Source: Diadema setosum
Taxonomy: Eukaryota; Echinodermata; Echinoidea; Diadematoida; Diadematidae
Reading direction: 5' to 3'
Assembly (NCBI RefSeq): GCF_964275005.1
Contig: NC_092685.1
Span: 12,382,913-12,446,912 of the forward strand
DNA: 64,000 nucleotides
This document shows, one piece after another, positions 37,137 through 49,200 of this stretch. Under the pieces are notes generated by a model. That model worked only from the letters and a program-made list of their open reading frames with translations, was not told the DNA's origin and made no database searches. Positions within the stretch are counted from its first letter, which is position 1. Every line of letters starts with the position of its first letter. The position numbers and the translations under genes were made by a program.

Positions 37137-37513
37137 CATCTTGCTTTATTATCCATTATATACCTCATAATATAGATTCCTCTCATCTGATTGGTTAAAA
37201 GTGGTGTCATGAAAATAGCTGTGCCCCATTTTTGATCAAAATGACGTCATGATTTACTGTGCCCGGGGGATAGAATCAACTGTGCCCTGTAAATACGTTT
37301 GGAGACAGTCGCAACCCCGTACACATAGATCACTTATATGCACGCACCAATGATACGACCGCCGCGCTGTCGATCAGCGTTGATTACGAGTGCTGTAAAA
37401 AAGACTAGAATCTATATTTTCGGTATCTATATTTCGGAATCTATATTTTCGGTATATAAAACACATAATGACAGCTTGATATTCGGGGCACAGTCAAAAT
37501 TATGTAGGCCCTC

Positions 37514-37551
37514 GGTGATGTGAAAACCATAACTATGGTTTTCACATCACC
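37514..37551. repeat. Perfect 38-bp hairpin palindrome
   Basis: The 18-bp arm GGTGATGTGAAAACCATA is followed by AC and its exact reverse complement. It sits in a larger region (37,230-37,590) where CTGTGCCC words recur. Confidence 0.95.
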
Positions 37552-37746
37552 TTGGGCCCATAATTGTAACTGTGCCCCTCATAGCAGTCATAATTTATAT
37601 ATTATTAGATGGGCCTTAGACGATGGTATTTATAACCTGAGGGAGAGAGAGAGTGAAAACAGAGAGACATCAAATGAGGAAAAAACGAAACAAAAAAACA
37701 AAACAAAAAAAACCAAACTTACAAACTTTTTGTCCGTTGAGATCAG

Positions 37747-37926
37747 ATGGGCCATTCGGTCCGATCACCGACATCGACGTGAAATGCGATCCCGGGGTCA
37801 TTCCGAGGTGTAGCGACGCCACGAAGTATATGCCATCTTACCTCGACAGCGTATTCAACCGTGTAGCTGAGCCTAGTATATCCAAAACGCTCGCCGAGAT
37901 CACATCTGATAAGACTGCTGTGTCAG
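37747..37926 (+). CDS. Candidate coding exon of an unidentified gene
   Basis: A 180-bp stretch with splice-like borders (GATCAG| and GTCAG|GTATTA, phase 1 at both ends) reads GPFGPITDIDVKCDPGVIPR, CSDATKYMPSYLDSVFNRVA, EPSISKTLAEITSDKTAVS. Third codon positions are clearly G/C-rich (ATC ACC GAC ATC GAC GTG) against an AT-rich background, which favours real or formerly real coding. I do not recognise the family. It contains two cysteines. No second exon of the same gene was found nearby, so it could be an exon relic or part of a transposon. Confidence 0.35.
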
Positions 37927-38780
37927 GTATTATACGCAGTCTCCAAAACTGACATTTTTTTAAAGCCCCGGAGAATGATCATTTATTTTGTTGTATATAT
38001 TTGCATTTTCATATGTATGTATTATTATGTTAATATTACATAGCCTACCTATATACGTGTATGTAGGTTCGTATCAGGTTTTATATATCACTAGATATAG
38101 ATACATACATAATATATTTTATATGTTTTGTATCATGTTCGCATTATGACAAGTAGGTGACTAATTGTAAATACAGGTGAAGTAACGACTTCTTTGACTT
38201 TTACCATCAAGCGAAATCTGAGGATAAAAATCATGATGGCCGGTATTGTTTCCAGGCTGTCAGTTTTGCGTTTTTGCTGGTACCATGATAACATAACCAC
38301 CTCAGGGGAGATTCTACTATTACATCAAGCTTTTGCAAACGAATCTCAGAGAGATCGCTTCGCTATCTTCTTATACGTCTATTGTTATATTTTCTATAAA
38401 AAAAAAAACCTGATACTCTGAATGACCAATGAAACAGCATCCCATCATGACCTTTCATCAAACAAGGTCATCATGATCTCTGGGGTGACGTAACTAGGCC
38501 TACTAGTATTCCCATGGAATATATAGCTAAAAATAGCATTGTTCTTAAACAGTATCATCGCTCAGAAACCATACTCGTTGATGATGGTAGTGCACGAATG
38601 ACCACTTTTAATGACCACTTTTACTCCTGACACCGCTTGCAACATTATGATTGGTCGCTGGACCAGAGTAAAAAAGTTGATGCATCAGTCTATTTCATCT
38701 TAAAGGGATGGTATACGGTTTTGGTTGTGGTCCTATAATACTCAAGTAAAGGGTGGGTCCCACATGTTATTAGGAATACT

Positions 38781-38782
<2 letters not shown>

Positions 38783-38818
<36 letters not shown>
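38783..38818. repeat. (TTG)n microsatellite
   Basis: Twelve TTG units inside the TTAA-bounded foldback. Confidence 0.97.
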
Positions 38819-38819
<1 letters not shown>

Positions 38820-38870
38820 GATATCTCAGCCATTCCAAAACAGATTTTCATCAAATAAACTTTGTATTTC

Positions 38871-39224
38871 AGGGGCGGATCTAGCTTTTTATAAAGGAGG
38901 GGGTGGGGGGGGGGGTATGCAAGGGAGCGTAGCGACCGAGCCCGAGCGAGCGGAGCGAGTGAGGGGGGGGGGGGGGGTGTGGGAGGGGGGTGTCCCCCTT
39001 CCCACAGTAGGGAGAATTTTTGAAAATCTGTGTGTGAAAATGGCGTTTTCTTGCATCTAAAACACCACTATTTTTGGTATAGAGGTCATTGCCATAAATA
39101 GAAAAAAAGTAAAATTACAAGTTAAAAAAAAAGATAAGATAAAAAAAAATGGTCCCCGGATTTTTTTTTTTTTTTTTTGGGGGGGGGGGTTGCAACCCCC
39201 CAACCCCCCCTCTAGATCCGCTTC
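38871..39224. mobile_element. hAT-like MITE with 8-bp target-site duplication
   Basis: Exact duplication TGTATTTC at 38863-38870 and 39225-39232. The ends AGGGGCGGATCTAG / CTAGATCCGCTTC are inverted. The interior carries AGCGAGCGGAGCGAGTGAG and long G and T runs. Inserted into the older foldback at 38,700-39,542. Confidence 0.85.
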
Positions 39225-39947
39225 TGTATTTCTCTTATGATTACACATTCTTCCATATTCTATAAGTGGTTTATTTGATGGATACCGATTTTGAAATGGC
39301 TGAGATATCCAAAAACAAAGTGGTCCTAATAAAAGGTGGGTTCCATCTTTTATGAGGACCATTTTGATTTGGATATCTCAGCGATTTCGAAAACAATGAT
39401 TTTCATCAAACAAACTTTGAATTCCTCTTAGACTTGTAAGCTCTTTCATTCTGTTACATACAATGTAGTTTTTCATCATCTCACAAAAGATAAAATAAAA
39501 ATCTGAAGCCCCATCTCAACCAAAACTATACCATTCATTTAATCCACAGCAGAGCTGAAATACATCGATAATGTGAAAAGGTTTGCAATGATCTATAAGA
39601 GCTTCCTGTGGGCATGGTGGGGGATGAACACTCATTGATACGGAACACAGCATGACAGCAGAATATCAGGTAGTTGTGTATTATGCTGTAATTTGGTAAT
39701 CCCATTATTTTCCAAGCACTTCAGATATCTACATATATAATGCTGGTACCAACGTCCAAAAGAATAGCTATGTGACAGTGCCCTTCAATCTATTCTATTG
39801 CATACCAGTGTGATAGGAAATTACGTAATTGTACATTAATTTCGCATCTCAGTTCTCTTAATCGCTTATGATCGTGTATGAGTAAAACCTTCCTTTTTAA
39901 TGTGTATTTTTCTTCTTCCTTTGTTCTTCACGTTCATCTTTATTTCT

Positions 39948-40055
39948 GTCATCATCATCATCGTCGTCGTCGTCTTCACAATAGTCATTATCATCACCAT
40001 CATCATCATCGTCGTCGTCGTCGTCGTCGTTTTCATGCACAATAGTCATTATCAT

Positions 40056-40101
<46 letters not shown>
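39948..40101. repeat. (TCA)n/(TCG)n microsatellite
   Basis: Blocks of TCA, TCG and CCA trinucleotides; ACAATAGTCATTATCATCAC occurs twice within it, about 60 bp apart. Confidence 0.95.
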
Positions 40102-40104
<3 letters not shown>

Positions 40105-42027
40105 CACAATTACCGAAAGTTGTTGATAAGGTTACAGGGAACTGATATGCATCTATGTATAAACCAGTTTGAATGTATAACAGAATTCATTATTTTTGAA
40201 AAAAAAAATAACGAATTTATTTGTATAAAGATGTCTTTTTACTTTTCTCTCTCGATCAACTTCTAGTCTGGATGAGACCGCGGCAGCGGCTAAAATGACA
40301 TATTGCTTTAAAAGGGAAATGCGTCAGACAAAGAATAGGCTACCGTGGTGTTCCACTGGTAATAGTAAATTAACCCTATCATGTATGAGGTAGACCCGGG
40401 TGCCATCAGTGTCTCCATCAAATACCCCAAATATTCCCCGAGCTGGTGGGAGAACCATATGAATGCAAGTTATCATCTACATATATTGCATTTCATTTCT
40501 AGAAAACAAGAATTAAGATTTGAATGAAAAACACTCCCGAAATGATAGAATCTCACTGTAAACAAGGACGGAGCATGTACGTGTATAGGCCTATATAATC
40601 GAAACGCGTGTCCCCATTGACGCCTAGTTTCAAGAGGAATAGCTCAACCATTTATTCAACAGTCGTACACTTTATTCACAGTTTGTATAATTTTCTGTGC
40701 GAATTGAATTGAATGTAGGTGCCTATTTGTCTTTTTTCGGAGGTCAGAACTTATGTCACACATTTTCCTTTCAAGTTCTCCGTCGTGGTTCATGTGTTTC
40801 TTTGTTATTTTGATATAAGTATAGGCACGAGTGTGTGCCTCAATACGGATGTGGCCTTTATCATCGCACCTCTAGTGTTCACAAGCATTCATGCGCACGG
40901 TCACGACGAAAACAGGCAGGCCATATCCTTCATCAAAACGTTGACAGATTGGTGGAGTAATGCAATGTCGAGCGAGATCTGTGTGATTGGTTGAGTCTAC
41001 ATGGTTTTGAAAAAAGGCATTGCGCTTTCCAGCAAATTGTGATAAAGAGTTGTTTTCTCTACGCAGGTAATGCCTTTGTGCTTAATGTGTCGTATTTCAG
41101 TAAATGAAAATAACAACAGTACATGACAGAGAATTTTAGCCTCTTCATTCCTTCAGAATTAGAATTTTTAAGTTTTCATATGGGAGAAAAAATAACACCT
41201 GCGAAGAAGAGTTCCTTTGCGAACATGAATAGGACCAGACAATTGAAATTCTATGTGGTTAAAACAGGTTTATGTGTGTGTAGGAGGAAGTTGTTTCTAA
41301 AAATGTTTCAGTCAGGTGTTTTGATGGCATCACCAACTTGATGTGGGCAATCTTTACTCCCCTGGCACATTTTCTTGCCTCGATACCCCTGGTCTCATCC
41401 AAAACAGACACTAATAAGGAAACTGAAGGGGTGGGGGGGGGGGGGAGGGGGAGCAGTGCAGATAATGGCCATGCTTGGAAGACACTTGTACAAAGACTAT
41501 TAGTGTTTGAACCTGTGACCTGCTTTTTATACATGTCGATCATGCGTGCCATTGATACTATCAAGAACTTAACGTTAAGATTTTTTTTTCAAGTGAAATA
41601 TAAAAAAAAAAGAAAAATGGCAGCATACAGGAGTCACATAAAGTTTATCAGGATTACTGATTTTGTTGTTTGTTTGTTTGTATATGATTATGCACAAAAT
41701 CAAAATAGAGAGGATTTCTCTTTTTTTTTTAAGTGCAACGACCCCAAGAGTTTCACATTGAGAGCATTGTTGTTTCTTGGATCAACATGGATGAGAATTC
41801 ATACTCTTAACTGGACGAGAAGACTTTAGTCCTTGATATGAGTATATTCTACGGCTGGGGATAAATGGCAATGGTTACCTTGAAATGTTTGTGTGAAAGC
41901 AGTGGCAGGGCCCTCTGGAAAATAGTATTTGTGCTAGAAAGGGCACAGCTACCATATGTAGATCAGACCATATACTTCACCTACATTGGTACAATAAATT
42001 ACAATCATGAAAATCGGAATGTTGATA

Positions 42028-42212
42028 CAGTGGACTCCCCTTATAAAGAAGTCCTTGGGGACCGGCAGTTTTCTTTTGTTATATCGAAATTTCATTATAA
42101 CCAAACAAATAAACAATAAAAGCATAGGTATGGTAATGTTGTGGCTTTAATCTTTGTTTCATTGTAACCAGAATTTCATCATAACTGTGTTCATTATAAC
42201 GGGAGTGCACTG
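42028..42212. mobile_element. 185-bp pogo/Tigger-like MITE with TA target site
   Basis: CAGTGGACTCCCCTTATAA and the right end (reverse complement CAGTGCACTCCCGTTATAA) are inverted, flanked by TA on both sides (42026-42027, 42213-42214). Internal TCATTATAACC words repeat. CAGT ends with TA duplication fit the pogo/Tigger branch of Tc1/mariner. Confidence 0.75.
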
Positions 42213-42429
42213 TAGTATCAATGACAATAAGTTGCAGTATTACTATTATTATCGAATTCTTGTTATCATTTTCATTCTTATGTTAATGCTTTTTATTACA
42301 CTGTACTATCTTGTTCTGGTGAACTCTTGAATATCCGTTGACAGTCACAGCAAAATCATACTTACACTTTCTGGCAAAGTAGGACTATAACATAGCACAT
42401 TTCAAGACGACATAATGAATAATCTTCAC

Positions 42430-45400
42430 ACTTTCAAATAGTTTTAAACAGGTTATTGCTCCTTTATTAATAAATATTGTCTTTTTTACAGTGATGTAAA
42501 CATACAAATATTACATGGATTCCACAGTTTCTGCTACCTACTGTGTATTTTGAGTATTGTACAAACAAGGTGAGAAGCTATACCAGGAGAGAAAGCACAG
42601 ATATGTGCGTAGAAAAAAAAAAAAGGAATATTGAAGGCTTGCTGAGACAGGAGTGACATCAGCTCTAAAGCACATGTTGGAAGACCGGGATAGCTTTTAG
42701 CCCACACTTAATCAAACTATCTAACAAAGTTTGGCACTGTGCAGTAGAAGTTCACCAGCTGAACCTTGCATTGCAACAATGTACTGTTTCAAATGAAATC
42801 CAACTGGCGAATTTCAGAGGCAAATTGTGCTATGCCTTTAAAGGACCAATGCGATGCAAATGCATTTTGGCTTGTGCTGATTTCTGACACCGTGATCATC
42901 ACTTGTGCTGATTTTTGACACTGTGATCATCACTTATGCGGCCAAAAGAATATCTAAGCATGTGCTATATATTTCACGATCATTTTTCAACTAGTTCTCT
43001 TCAGATTACTTGGATATGCCCACAAAAAGCTTTCCGAACCAAGATTCTGTCAATGACATTATGTCAATCACTGCTACTGCATTAATATTGCTAACAAAAG
43101 ACACTGGAGTGTACCTTCCCCTAGGCAGAGCATAATGGACATGTTTTCCAGGCAATCTGTTTTGTTAATCATATGAGTAACATGGAAGAAGAAATCATGG
43201 GAAGTGTTGCTCACAGACTTCTCCATTGGAAGACTACTCCTCCATGAAAATTATAAAAAATTTGATGCTATATTAATCAAAATTAGTGATTCATACCAGA
43301 AGCTATAATAAACCTGTTCATGTGCTAAAATACCAAAATGGAAGCATCGTCAGCAGGCACCACCTGCCCCTCTCTGTATCATTTAAAATACATTGTTTCT
43401 GCTCCTTTACTCCAAAAAACTGTAGATACTGATGAACAATGTTGAGGAAAGATTTTGAAAAACCATAGAGACTGGAGAAATGACAATCGCATCTGTATCT
43501 AACTCAAATAGTCTGCAGAATGAAGTATGTGAAGTCATCACAGCTACACAATGCCTCCACCAAGATAGCACGCCAGTCAAACAGATAATGATCATCATCT
43601 CAGTCATGTACAGTATAGATTCAGCATATAACATTAATACTCTACATATAGTACCCATGCAAAGTGGAATGATTATCTGTGAGAAGTACCCTGTGGAAGA
43701 CTTATAAGAAAAGGAAGACAAAGGAAAAATGAAGGCAATACTTAACTCCATTTTCTGATCAGAAGAACAACAGCTAGAAGAATTCATTTTCAACCCATAC
43801 CACCTCGCACTACAGACAAAAACATGAGATATGTAAATATGTATGATTATTTCTGTTGCCACTGTCCGTCCAAAAAGTAAGATTCATAAGATATAGAATT
43901 GTTTCAGCTACAGTTAGTTACCCCAAGATAACACTTAAAATGTATTGCATTAGACATTTGCTAAAGCTAAATATAACACATCTGCAAACCCTTATCTGAT
44001 TAAAAAAAGTTTGTGACATTGAAAGAAAACTATGATCTTATCATCTGAAGTATAGACATACATGCCACTAATGATGACATATCTGTTTTCTTCCTGTAAA
44101 ACAAGAAGTCATGCATCGATTGAATATCAGGACCATGAAAATACATTGTACATTCCTACCTTCTAAAACTTTTGATAAAAACTCAAGAGGATGGCCATTT
44201 ATCCTGGAATTCTTCTCAAAGTGGGGAACAAACAACTCAGATAATGAGTTTTTCATTGCATGTTTAGTTTCTGTTTCTCATTACTTACACTGTGAAATAC
44301 AGAATTAAGAGGGATGATATAGAGACATTATCTCAATACAATCAACTTGTTGCACTAACAGACATTCTTTGCATAGGTTTTGTTTAATACTTTCATTTCA
44401 TTTCACTTCATTTCTGGGGAAGGCATGTAGCAAAGAATCGATAATAGGAGGGAGTAGTCACATTGGTGTCGAAATTTCATCTGAACTGACGACCATTTTG
44501 GCAATTCATTTGCCAAACTGGGAAGTGAAGATGACATACACTTCTAAAAGATGGGCCTAGTAGGAGCATATCCTATCCATTCTACGTTACCCGATACCAT
44601 CATAAAGCACATTGAGCAACAGCTGATGTTGTACAGGTTATAATCAAAACTATTTCACTGGCCATAAATAACTACAGACTATTGAGTTTTCAGCACTGTT
44701 TATGGTACACTAAATGGCAATTACAATTGACCACAAAAACCACAAACTTTGACCTCACTCATCAAATGAAAGAAAATCTGAGGTCAGCTAATGAGATTTG
44801 GTGGTGGTATTAAATCACCAAATGGATATACTTGCCTAATGGAGACTAAAAGAATGAGCTGAAAAACTCTGGTACAACTCAATACTATGACAAACTCACC
44901 CTGTACCTCTTATGAGTTTTGTATACAGCCTCTATGTCTATCCTACATTTCATCACGAATGTCCAGTCAAAAATCATCTATCCATGAAAGCTGCTTATAA
45001 AAGTAAATAAAACTGTACTGAAAAATCAGTACATAGAAACAAAAATTTGCCATCAGAACCAGGCTAACATGAAGCGTTTGTACTTTTGATTTCTAAAAAG
45101 TAAAGAGTGGAATGAAGACATACACAATGTGTTCCTCAAACACAGAAAGAGGAACACTTATAGATAATGATGCAAGATCCTATCACACTCTTCTCATCAT
45201 GTACTAAAACGTGACAGCAAATAGTTAACACCTACACAACAGATACATGATGCATGCGAGGAAGAGGAAACGAAGATGTTATGTACTGCTACCGACTTAC
45301 ATCAGAATATCTCTCAGTCGACAGTTTTGGGAATTGCAAATCAATATACATGCTCATCTGCAAGAGGACACCCTTGAAATCCCCCTTTGTGTTTGCCTGA

Positions 45401-46009
45401 TGTGACACTGGCTTCTTACTGTGACTAGAAACCTAGACACAACTTATGATGCAAAATTTGACTGCATGGAAACAAGTACGCAATTTTTTATCATCTTTTC
45501 TTTTTCTGTCATTTCTCCTTGCATAATTCATCGTCATAACTTTTAAGTCTACAAATAATTCTTCAATATAATATTTCCCCAGCCTAAATAGTTTATTTAC
45601 TTTTTTTGATGAGATGGAGGCATGCCATCTAACAGCAGACTGAGAAATAATTAAAGGTCACTGCCCCATGAAAATATTTATACTACCCAAAGCAGTGGAT
45701 AGCTCTACAGCTTACTGCAATCTATCATCTGCAAGTGTCATATCACGATCATTTATCATTGGTATTATCGATATTATTGTATTATTGATTATTTGGTACC
45801 ACCATCACTAAGGGTGCACGGGTTACAACTTGGCATGTCATAACTGAGCAAATTAACAGATCCACTAATCAGTTTGGGATGAGGCTACACCTATATGCAA
45901 AAACTATAGTAGTTTCTGAATTTCAGATGGACATGCAACAAGTCTCAATTGATGATTGAAGAAATGTATGAGCGTTAATCCACTTGAGTATACGCCAGCC
46001 AAATTTCCT
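42430..46009 (-). other. Repeat-poor stretch downstream of the synaptotagmin stop, possible long 3' UTR
   Basis: About 3.6 kb with almost no microsatellites or foldbacks, unlike both flanks, ending near an AATAAA (minus strand) around 42,462. No coding region is supported; the 151-codon open frame at 43,407-43,862 shows no family resemblance. A long 3' UTR is an inference. Confidence 0.3.
45592..45597 (-). promoter_or_regulatory. First candidate poly(A) signal of the synaptotagmin-like gene
   Basis: AATAAA on the minus strand, about 410 nt past the stop codon and the first canonical hexamer met. More distal AATAAA sites exist (for example near 42,462), so the true 3' end may be much further away. 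Confidence 0.3.
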
Positions 46010-46207
46010 CTACGATTCAAGGAGGGCATGCCACCGGCAGACCTGGTGGCCCTTGGATTCCCGCATCTCACTCCAGTGGCCGATCTCCTCCTCGCTGCTG
46101 TTGCTAAGGCCCATGGAGAACCAGCCGATGGACTCCTTGCGCTTCATACCCTTCTTGTTGAAGACGCTGAAGAGAAGCGTCATCTCGGGCAGTTGGAACT
46201 GGGCCAC
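46010..46207 (-). CDS. Synaptotagmin-14/16-like: C2B terminal exon
   Basis: 198 nt ending in TAG (46010-46012). Encodes [40 protein letters not shown] and [18 protein letters not shown], nearly the same as the SYT14 C-terminus. The acceptor GTACAG|GTGGCC is preceded by a (TG)n microsatellite that serves as the pyrimidine tract. Confidence 0.96.
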   Translation of the reverse strand: MAQFQLPEMTLLFSVFNKKGMKRKESIGWFSMGLSNSSEEEIGHWSEMRESKGHQVCRWHALLES

Positions 46208-49200
46208 CTGTACACAAACACACACACACACACACACAACAGAGAGAGATGAAGTGTTATACACAAGTCAAAGACTTATTTTTACTCGATATGAAGGAAT
46301 GCATTATGACCACACATGTGTGGCCAGTTTCATGATTGCTGTTCACCTTTATACATGTTTCATCCCAAATGCATGGATACTGTAAGATTGTATGATTTCA
46401 TGAAATTCTATCGACCAACGATCAGGAGTATGAAAGTCTCAACAAGAACATATTTACAATAATGAATATGTGTATAAAAACAAACATCCTAAGACTCATT
46501 TGTCATGTGTTTCTATGACTGCATTTTTGTTAGTGGAATGCAATTTCAGCACACCTATTGCTGCTAAGATAAAAAAGCACCAGGATGGCACATCACACAC
46601 AATATTTTAGGAATCCTCATTTGGAAAAAAACATTCATAGCTTCTACCTACATCATGCAAAAAATGGTCAAAAAAATAAACATTGATGAATATGATCTCC
46701 CTGCTTGCAAAGTTTCTGACAAAAATTCATCAATGTTGATTTAGGATAGCAATATCCATCACCAAACTCTTGCCCCATCTATGCATTGATTTACCAAATG
46801 AAGCCTGGTCACACATCTAATGTCTGTGGGATTCTGCACTCTGCATGAAACACGATGTTTATTTGCGGTTTCCATCTCAAGTAGAATTTTTTTTTCAAAA
46901 ATTACTGTAAATTACATCTATATTCTTTCTTTAATGACCCAGAGAGTGAGAACATGAAGAAATACTGCCAGGACCACCTCATATTAACTCAAGTCCCTCA
47001 TCATTTAAAATCTATATGTTAAAGGAGAATTGCAGTCCAGTTGAAAGTTATCAGAAAAGAAAGAGTAAAGTTTTCTAAGCAGAACAAAGAGAATTCGATC
47101 AAAATCGAATGAACATCAAGGAAGTTATGAAATTGTGAAGTTTTAGCTTATTTTCATGAAACAGTTCTAGAACCGTCAATATGAATATGCAAATACTAAA
47201 TTGATGATGTCCTATCCTCACAATTTGTCACACAGATTTCATACAAAAAAAAATGAAATTTTCAGTTTTTATTCAAATAATTACGCCAAGTCTCAAATCC
47301 TAATATGTCTGACTGGTCTTTTTTTTTTCTTCAAATCATTCAACCAGAAAAAACAAGTTCACATGTCTTACACTTTCATAGCAGAAAAATTTTGTCTTGT
47401 CTTTTTTTGTACACAATCAGTGGAAACTGTGAGGTGACTATATCATTACCTTACTAATTTACATATTGATATCAAATCTTCAAGAATTGTTCAGCAAAAA
47501 ATAGTGAATCTTCAAAATTGTGTAACTTCCTTACTCTAATGACCAAATTTTCATCGTCAGGCTTGTCCGATTTTACTCTTTCCTTTCAGACTAACCTGTA
47601 ACTGACCCGAATTCCCCTTTAAGCTATAAATTCTGTATCACACAAACCTGGAAGAAGAAAGTTTCCTTGAACGTCGGGTTAGATTGCCCTCGCCTGACAG
47701 AGGTCTTGCTCTTGGAGACTTCGAAACCACTTGATGACATCAGCGCCACCTTCACGTAGGAGTCTGGTGTGATGAGACATGAATATCAGAAAATCATTTC
47801 ATATGAGGCACATTTAGCATAAAATGCCACATTTGGTATGTACTATACCACCACTGGTAGATCCAGCTAGGAAGTTTGGAGTGCATCCGTGGAGGCATTT
47901 CATGAAGCATTTTGTTGGACAAATTTGTTGGACAAATTTGTTGGACAATTTGCTTTCAGCCAATCAGATGCAAGGCTTTCAGTATCTTATAACAGTTTGT
48001 CAGAAAAATACCAGGAAAAACCCTTGACGAAATGCCCCCCAAATATGGTAAATAACAATTTTTTTTACTCTTAGACTTTTGCCACAAAATATGCCAAGTA
48101 AAATATGCCATGTGGGTATAAATGAAATGTTGATATATCCTTGCTTGCAAACTGGTAGGGAGAACTGAATTCAAATTTGCTTTTACTTGAGCAACGTGTG
48201 ATGAGCAATTTTCAAGAATTAGCATTTGATTTAACAAATTTGGGAAATAGCTGCTAAATCCTGTTCAATCAAATAAAATGATCAAGAATCAAGTTATAAT
48301 AATGTATTCCACCAAAACGATTGTCCATTTTTTGTTGTCGATATCTGACCCTCAAAAAGTAAACATCTCTGTTCCCAGACTCAGCCGCTATGCCAAATCA
48401 TTGAATTGATATCAAGGAACCTCCCTCCCCCATCCCCCCAAAAAATAACAACAGAAACAAAAGAAAACAAAAGAAAGCAAAACAAAAAACCAAATGGTCA
48501 CATCATAAGATACACAAATCCACTCTGATGTGTCTACAATGAACAAACTCACACAACCTAGACAACTGTGACATGACAAGGAAATCAAGAAAACATGCAG
48601 AACCATTACTGGTCAGGTCTTCAGAGTCACCCAAAGACCAAAGAATGTCAGAAGATGTGCCAATCAATAGTCACACCACAAGTACATGTAACCAAGGGGT
48701 TAACATAATAAAATACATGCAATCCTAAATTTGTCCATGCGCATACCAGGAGCCCTGCCGGCAGCTCTCTGCTTGAAGTGACTACCCTTAATGATCTCCA
48801 CGTCCAAGCGGCCCGTGGTGGCATTGTAGGCGAGGCCGACAAGGAGCTCTGGCACACTGCCCTGGCCCAGGGATTGCAGGGAGGAAGTACTGTTGGTGTC
48901 CGAGAGGTCTGAGGTACTGGAGTAGGGGGATGATCCACCCTTGGACTGAAGAAAAGAACAACAAAACAAGAAAGTATAGAGGTGTGAATTTTCTTTACTT
49001 CGACTCCTTCGCTACAAACAATATTCTCTTTCTTTCAAAACAAGAAAGTATAGAGGGGTGAATTTTCTCCAATGTGCCTCCTTCTACAACAAATAATATT
49101 CTCCTGCTTTTGGAACACGAAAGTATAATTCATTTTCTTCACGGAATCAAACTTCAGCTTCAACTTGTCGCAAACTCCCACTGAAGCCGGGGGGGGGGGG

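Larger units (their letters stand above)
38700..39542. mobile_element. TTAA-bounded foldback element hosting a hAT MITE
   Basis: The left TTAAAGGGATGGTATACGG and the right end (reverse complement TTAAATGAATGGTATAG, then TTTTGGTTG) are inverted repeats with TTAA at 38700-38703 and 39539-39542. Inside, GATATCTCAGCCATT and its inverse AATGGCTGAGATATC occur, with a third direct copy at about 39,375. A 354-bp hAT-like element is nested at 38,871-39,224. Confidence 0.75.

Noticed and set aside
38725-39060. Plus-strand open frame with Cys and Gly runs
   Set aside because: Generated by the TTG microsatellite and the G-runs of the nested hAT MITE.
40719-40994. 91-codon plus-strand open frame ending near GTGATTGGTTGA
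   Set aside because: No domain, no coding-like third positions through most of it, no clear splice sites.
43407-43862. 151-codon minus-strand open frame
   Set aside because: No recognisable domain and AT-rich codon use; probably chance within a 3' UTR or spacer.
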